Source: an uncultured Coriobacteriaceae bacterium
GTDB taxonomy: Bacteria; Actinomycetota; Coriobacteriia; Coriobacteriales; Atopobiaceae
Direction of reading: 5' to 3'
Length of the DNA stretch: 10,847 bases
Assembly: GCA_900544655.1 (NCBI GenBank)
Contig: UQWE01000033.1
Span: 1 to 10,847 of the forward strand
Within the stretch, counting starts at the first letter, position 1, and each line of letters begins with the position of its first letter. This document shows positions 7,545-10,847 of the stretch, piece after piece. The notes below the pieces were generated by a model. It made no database searches, was not told the origin of the DNA, and saw only the letters and a program-made list of their open reading frames with translations. The position numbers were made by a program, and so were the translations under genes.

Positions 7545-8873
7545 ATGAAGGACCTCTCTCGTCGTCAGTTCGTCAAGCTCGGAGCCACCGCCACGGGCGC
7601 CGCCGCGCTCGCTGGTCTTTCCGCCTGCTCGGGCGACGGCGGCGTGGCCAGCCCTGCTGCCAGCACCTCCTCTGACGGCACCATCGAGCTCACCTACTGG
7701 TACTGCTGGACCGACAAGATCAAGGAGAACAACGAGGAGCGTATCCAAGAGTTCAACGATACGATCGGCAAGGAGAGGGGCATCCACGTCACCGCAGAGT
7801 CTCAGGGCTCCTACGATGACCTCAACTCCAAGCTCAAGAGCGCTTTCGTCGCTGGCGAGGCGCCTGACGTCTGCGTCATGGTCATCAACTCGACCAAGGT
7901 CTTCGCCGACGGCGGCATGATCCAGCCGATCGACGAGTTCATCGCCGATGACGACCTCAACGACTTCTGGCCTGGCCTCATGGAGAACTGCAAGGTCGAC
8001 GGCAAGCTCTACGGCGTGCCGTACCTGAGGTCGACGCCGATTCTCTACTACAACAAGACGCTCTTCGAGAAGGCCGCCCTCGACGCCTCGGCCGCTCCCG
8101 CCACCTGGGACGATATGGTCAAGGCTTCCGACGCTCTCGCCAAGGTCGGTGTCAAGGGCTTTGGCTTCTGCGCTGACACCTGGCTGCTCGAGGCCTTCTC
8201 CTTCTGCAACGGTGGCTCTCTCTGGGGAGACGGCATCCTCGGCACGAAGGCGACCTTTGCTGATGACCCCGCGGTCGACATGGTCCGCTGGTTCCAGGAC
8301 AACGTCGCAAACCACAACTACTCGTTCGTCGCGGGCACTAACGCCTCTGACACACTCGACTCCAACGCCGCCAACCAGCAGATCGCCATGTGGACCTCCT
8401 CGACCGCCGGCCTCACCAACTATATGAGCGTGGCCGAACAGGGTGGCTATGAGGTGAGCGTTGGCTTCATCCCCAAGAACGCGCAGAACAAGGTCCCGAC
8501 CGGCGGCTGCAACCTCGTGATGTGCGGCAGCCTCGAGGGCGAGCGCCGCGAGGCCGCGGCCGAGCTCATCAACTTCATGACGAGCAAGGACTCGAGCGTG
8601 AAGAACCACCTCAAGACCGGCTACCTCTTGACCCGCAAGTCCGCCTCCGACGACGACCGTATCAAGGACGCCTACGCCGAGACGCCCGAGTACCAGGTCG
8701 CCTTCGACCAGCTCGAGTACGCGGTTGGTGACTGCATGAACTCCGGCTTCGACGAGGCCGCCAAGATCTACATCGACGCGTTCGAGGGCGTCATGAGCAC
8801 CGGCGAGGACCCCGAGGACAAGCTGAAGGCCGCGGCGGAGCAGGCGACCTCCGTCCTCGCCCAGAACGCCTAG
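7545..8873 (+). CDS. Extracellular solute-binding lipoprotein, UgpB-like, Tat-exported
   Basis: This is the substrate-capturing subunit (442 aa, family 1 solute-binding fold), anchored outside the membrane. The N-terminus SRRQFVKLG has the twin-arginine pair Arg6-Arg7 and a lipobox LSAC with Cys28, so it is a Tat-type lipoprotein signal. A Gly/Ser-rich linker follows (29-45). The mature part shows GSYDDLNSKLKSAFVAGEAPDV, then STPILYYNK (163-171) and TWDD, and later a KTGYLLTRKSA segment. These match the layout of UgpB better than that of MalE. GAAAGGA at 7530-7536 gives the start. It is separated from permease 2 by 242 bp but followed after 13 bp by the phosphodiesterase. The substrate is inferred only: glycerol-3-phosphate, a glycerophosphodiester, or another sugar. 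Confidence 0.9.
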   Translation: MKDLSRRQFVKLGATATGAAALAGLSACSGDGGVASPAASTSSDGTIELTYWYCWTDKIKENNEERIQEFNDTIGKERGIHVTAESQGSYDDLNSKLKSAFVAGEAPDVCVMVINSTKVFADGGMIQPIDEFIADDDLNDFWPGLMENCKVDGKLYGVPYLRSTPILYYNKTLFEKAALDASAAPATWDDMVKASDALAKVGVKGFGFCADTWLLEAFSFCNGGSLWGDGILGTKATFADDPAVDMVRWFQDNVANHNYSFVAGTNASDTLDSNAANQQIAMWTSSTAGLTNYMSVAEQGGYEVSVGFIPKNAQNKVPTGGCNLVMCGSLEGERREAAAELINFMTSKDSSVKNHLKTGYLLTRKSASDDDRIKDAYAETPEYQVAFDQLEYAVGDCMNSGFDEAAKIYIDAFEGVMSTGEDPEDKLKAAAEQATSVLAQNA

Positions 8874-8886
8874 GGAGGTATGGCCA

Positions 8887-10150
8887 ATGCATAGACTTCT
8901 TGTCATTTGTGTGGACGCCCTCTTCACGACCGACCTGCCCGACACACGCCATCTCCCCGGATTCTCGAGGCTCCTCGAGAACGCGGCGGTCTTCGAGCAC
9001 GTCGAGAGCGTCTATCCGACGCTCACCTACGTCTGCCATGCGAGCATCGGATCTGGTTGCTGGCCCGAGCGCACGGGCGTTCCCCACAACCAGAAGCTCG
9101 ATCCTGCCAGCAGGAACGAGGAGTGGTACTGGGACTACTCTGCGATCAGGGTCCCGACGGTCTTTGACTGGGCGTCCGAGGCTGGGATGACGACGGCGTC
9201 CGTCGGGTGGCCGGTGAGCGCCAACGCCCCCGTCACTTATGACATCCCGGAGATCTGGAAGTGGAGCGCGTATCCCACCGTGGAGGCGGTCTACCGTGAC
9301 GGTTGCAACGACGCCGGCTGGGAGTATGCGTCCCGCTACCTCGACGAGTATGACGTCGCCAACGCGACCCACCCCTCGTATGACGAGTTCGAGGTACGTT
9401 GCCTCGAGGACCTGATTCGCGAACGAGCGCCCCAGGTCATCCTCGACCACCAGGCTCACCTCGACCACGTGAGGCACGTCGCGGGCAACCACGCCCCTGA
9501 GGTGCAGGAGGCGCTCCGCCTGCACGACGGGTGGCTCACGCGCACCTTTGACGCCCTCGAGGATACGAACGTGCTCGACGACACCGTGATCTGCGTCCTT
9601 GGCGACCACGGCCACCTTGAGGTGGATTACAAGCTCTCCGCCAACGTGCTCCTCGCCAAGGCCGGCCTTCTCGAGGTCGACGAGGCGGGGGGAGGTCAGC
9701 TCCTGGAACGCCTACGTGCAGTCCGGCGGCATCTCCGCCGAGCTCTTCGTGAGAGACGAGATGTACCTGGGGCCCGCAATGAAGGCCCTCGCGCCGCTGT
9801 TTGACGAGGACTACGTGACTGACGCCCTCACGAACGACGAGGCGAGGCAGCGCTTCCACACCGCCGGGGACTTCTCCTACATCTTCGAGGCTGCCCCGAA
9901 CTACGCCTTTGGCGACGACGCGGAGGGCCCGCTCGTGACTCCCGCCGGTGGCGATGACTACAAGTACAGCCTTGCCACGCACGGTCACATGCCCTTCAGG
10001 GGAGAGAAGCCGTGCTTCATTATGGCTGGCCCTGGCGTCAAGCCGGGTCGCTACCAGGGCCTGCGCCTGATCGACGAGGCACCGACCATGATGAAGGCCG
10101 CAGGGATTCCCTTCGACGAGGCGGCGCTTGATGGAAAGAGCTTCTTCTAG
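8887..10150 (+). pseudogene. AP-superfamily phosphodiesterase/nucleotide pyrophosphatase, frameshifted
   Basis: The first frame (8887-9804) encodes the N-terminal two thirds and its own product ends after about 35 unrelated residues. The C-terminal third continues in the +1-shifted frame to the stop at 10150. The switch lies at GCGGGGGGAGG: with five instead of six G (9687-9692) the protein reads LLEVDEAGEVSSWNAYVQSG and is 420 aa, normal for type I phosphodiesterases. Metal and catalytic residues of the NPP family are visible: Asp10 (VICVDAL), nucleophile Thr47 (YPTLTY), Asp193/His197 (DHVRH), Asp240-His241 (LGDHGH), and after the shift His365 (ATHGH, corrected numbering). There is no signal peptide, so it is cytoplasmic. 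GGGAGG at 8873-8878 places the ATG. It should hydrolyse a phosphodiester or phosphate ester imported by the adjacent transporter. The break may be an assembly error. Confidence 0.82.
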
Positions 10151-10174
10151 GAGAGACTCTGAGAGTGCGCCGGT

Positions 10175-10207
10175 AGGGACGTCTGTCGGAAGGTGGACGT
10201 CCCTTTT
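10175..10207 (+). terminator. Intrinsic terminator of the transporter-phosphodiesterase operon
   Basis: A perfect 8-bp stem, GGGACGTC (10176-10183) with GACGTCCC (10196-10203), holds a 12-nt loop and runs into TTTT; A10175 can add a pair with T10204. It lies 25 bp after the phosphodiesterase stop, which supports 8887-10150 being one gene at the end of the unit. Confidence 0.92.
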
Positions 10208-10286
10208 CGTGCTGGTGGGGCGGTTGCTCGGGACGCACCTGGTTACGGCGCACATGGAAGTTCGAGGACTGCGGCGATTCAGTGGG

Positions 10287-10292
10287 TAGAAT
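10287..10292 (+). promoter_or_regulatory. Candidate -10 of the HAD hydrolase gene
   Basis: TAGAAT matches 5 of 6 bases of TATAAT and lies 30 bp before the ATG at 10323, after the terminator of the previous operon. No good -35 is visible 16-18 bp upstream. Confidence 0.4.
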
Positions 10293-10322
10293 GAAGGCTC
10301 ACGCAAAACAAAAGGAGCTAGC

Positions 10323-10847
10323 ATGATAAAAGCCGTCCTCTTTGACATGGACGACACGCTGCTCGACATCAACCTCACGGCGTTCATGAGCGCCTACGTA
10401 GCTGACACGTCGCGCATCCTCTCGAGCATCTCCGGGGCGCCCACGCTCTCGTTTGGCATGGCGTACGCTCGCGGCTACCTCGCCGTGAGCAATGACGCGC
10501 GTTCCGATGGCCTCACCAACCAAGAGGTCTTCAATGCCGAGTTCGAGCGCGTGAGCGGCGTTCCTGTGGGAGACCCCGCCATCGCGGACGCCATCGGCTA
10601 CTACGAGCGCGAGATCCTGCCGCGCCGTAGCGCCGGCCTGGTCGCTGCACGCCCGATGCCGGGCGGCCTCGACGCCATCGAGCGTGCCGGTGATCTCGGC
10701 CTTTCCGTGGCGTTGGCGACGAACCCGAGCTTCTCTGCGGACTGCATTCACGCGCGCATGGGCTGGGCTGGCATCGAGGACGCGCCGTTTCTCCGCGTGA
10801 GCCACTCCGGCAATTCGACGCGCCTCAAGCAGAAGACGCGCTACTAC
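10323..10847 (+). CDS. HAD-superfamily hydrolase (3' partial)
   Basis: The frame is open to the window edge, giving the first 175 residues of a haloacid dehalogenase-type phosphohydrolase. Motif I is FDMDDTLLD with nucleophile Asp8 and acid/base Asp10. A helical cap of the C1 type runs from about residue 16 to 110. Motif II is VALATNPSF with Thr133. Lys169 or Lys171 near the visible end may be the motif III lysine; the acidic motif IV lies beyond the window. The start ATG has AAAGGAG at 10311-10317, 5 bp upstream. It has its own leader after a terminator, so it is probably not part of the transporter operon. The substrate cannot be told from the sequence. Confidence 0.9.
   Translation, partial: MIKAVLFDMDDTLLDINLTAFMSAYVADTSRILSSISGAPTLSFGMAYARGYLAVSNDARSDGLTNQEVFNAEFERVSGVPVGDPAIADAIGYYEREILPRRSAGLVAARPMPGGLDAIERAGDLGLSVALATNPSFSADCIHARMGWAGIEDAPFLRVSHSGNSTRLKQKTRYY

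Noticed and set aside
7308..8945. 545-aa open frame on the - strand
   Set aside because: It mirrors the binding-protein gene and the GC-rich gap. It is low-complexity (Val/Leu/Gly/Glu), has no motif, and runs against the clear + strand operon.
9599..10150. Separate 183-aa gene starting at ATG 9599
   Set aside because: Its first 30 or so residues overlap the phosphodiesterase in another frame and look random. Only the part after the G-run matches the family, so it is the C-terminal piece of the same gene.

Overview
The window comes from a GC-rich genome whose protein style and small, tightly packed operons fit an actinobacterium of class Coriobacteriia (Olsenella/Atopobium/Collinsella-like). 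That placement rests on codon usage and family resemblance; nothing was searched. Every convincing gene lies on the + strand. The long open frames on the - strand are mirror images of GC-rich coding sequence.

Layout: (1) 1-1410 is the 3' part of a PhoR/ResE-type sensor histidine kinase whose start lies before the window. (2) An extended -10 promoter leads into a 675-aa methionyl-tRNA synthetase-type class I enzyme (1492-3519) with altered HIGH/KMSKS and zinc-knuckle signatures, closed by a clear intrinsic terminator (3600-3634). (3) A gene-free stretch of about 790 bp (3635-4425) carries two structures no gene explains. One is a 157-bp AT-richer element with 27-bp terminal inverted repeats (3862-4018; MITE-like or a structured RNA). 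The other is an array of degenerate 18-27-bp direct repeats (about 4151-4310). (4) 4426-10150 holds a CUT1-type ABC importer in the order ATPase, permease, permease, Tat-exported lipoprotein solute-binding protein, followed 13 bp later by an alkaline-phosphatase-superfamily phosphodiesterase. A strong terminator (10175-10207) ends the unit. (5) 10323-10847 is the 5' part of a HAD-superfamily hydrolase with its own ribosome binding site.

How it may work: the solute-binding protein and permeases look more like UgpB/UgpA/UgpE (glycerol-3-phosphate / glycerophosphodiester uptake) than maltose-type proteins. The phosphodiesterase has no signal peptide, so it should act in the cytoplasm on an imported phosphodiester. 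An attractive but unproven reading is an Ugp-like system in which an AP-superfamily enzyme takes the place of the usual GDPD-type UgpQ.

The phosphodiesterase reading frame is broken at a run of six G (9687-9692). One G fewer restores a full-length 420-aa protein with all expected metal ligands. This could be an assembly error, a fresh mutation, or a switchable homopolymer, and it is the first thing to verify in this window.
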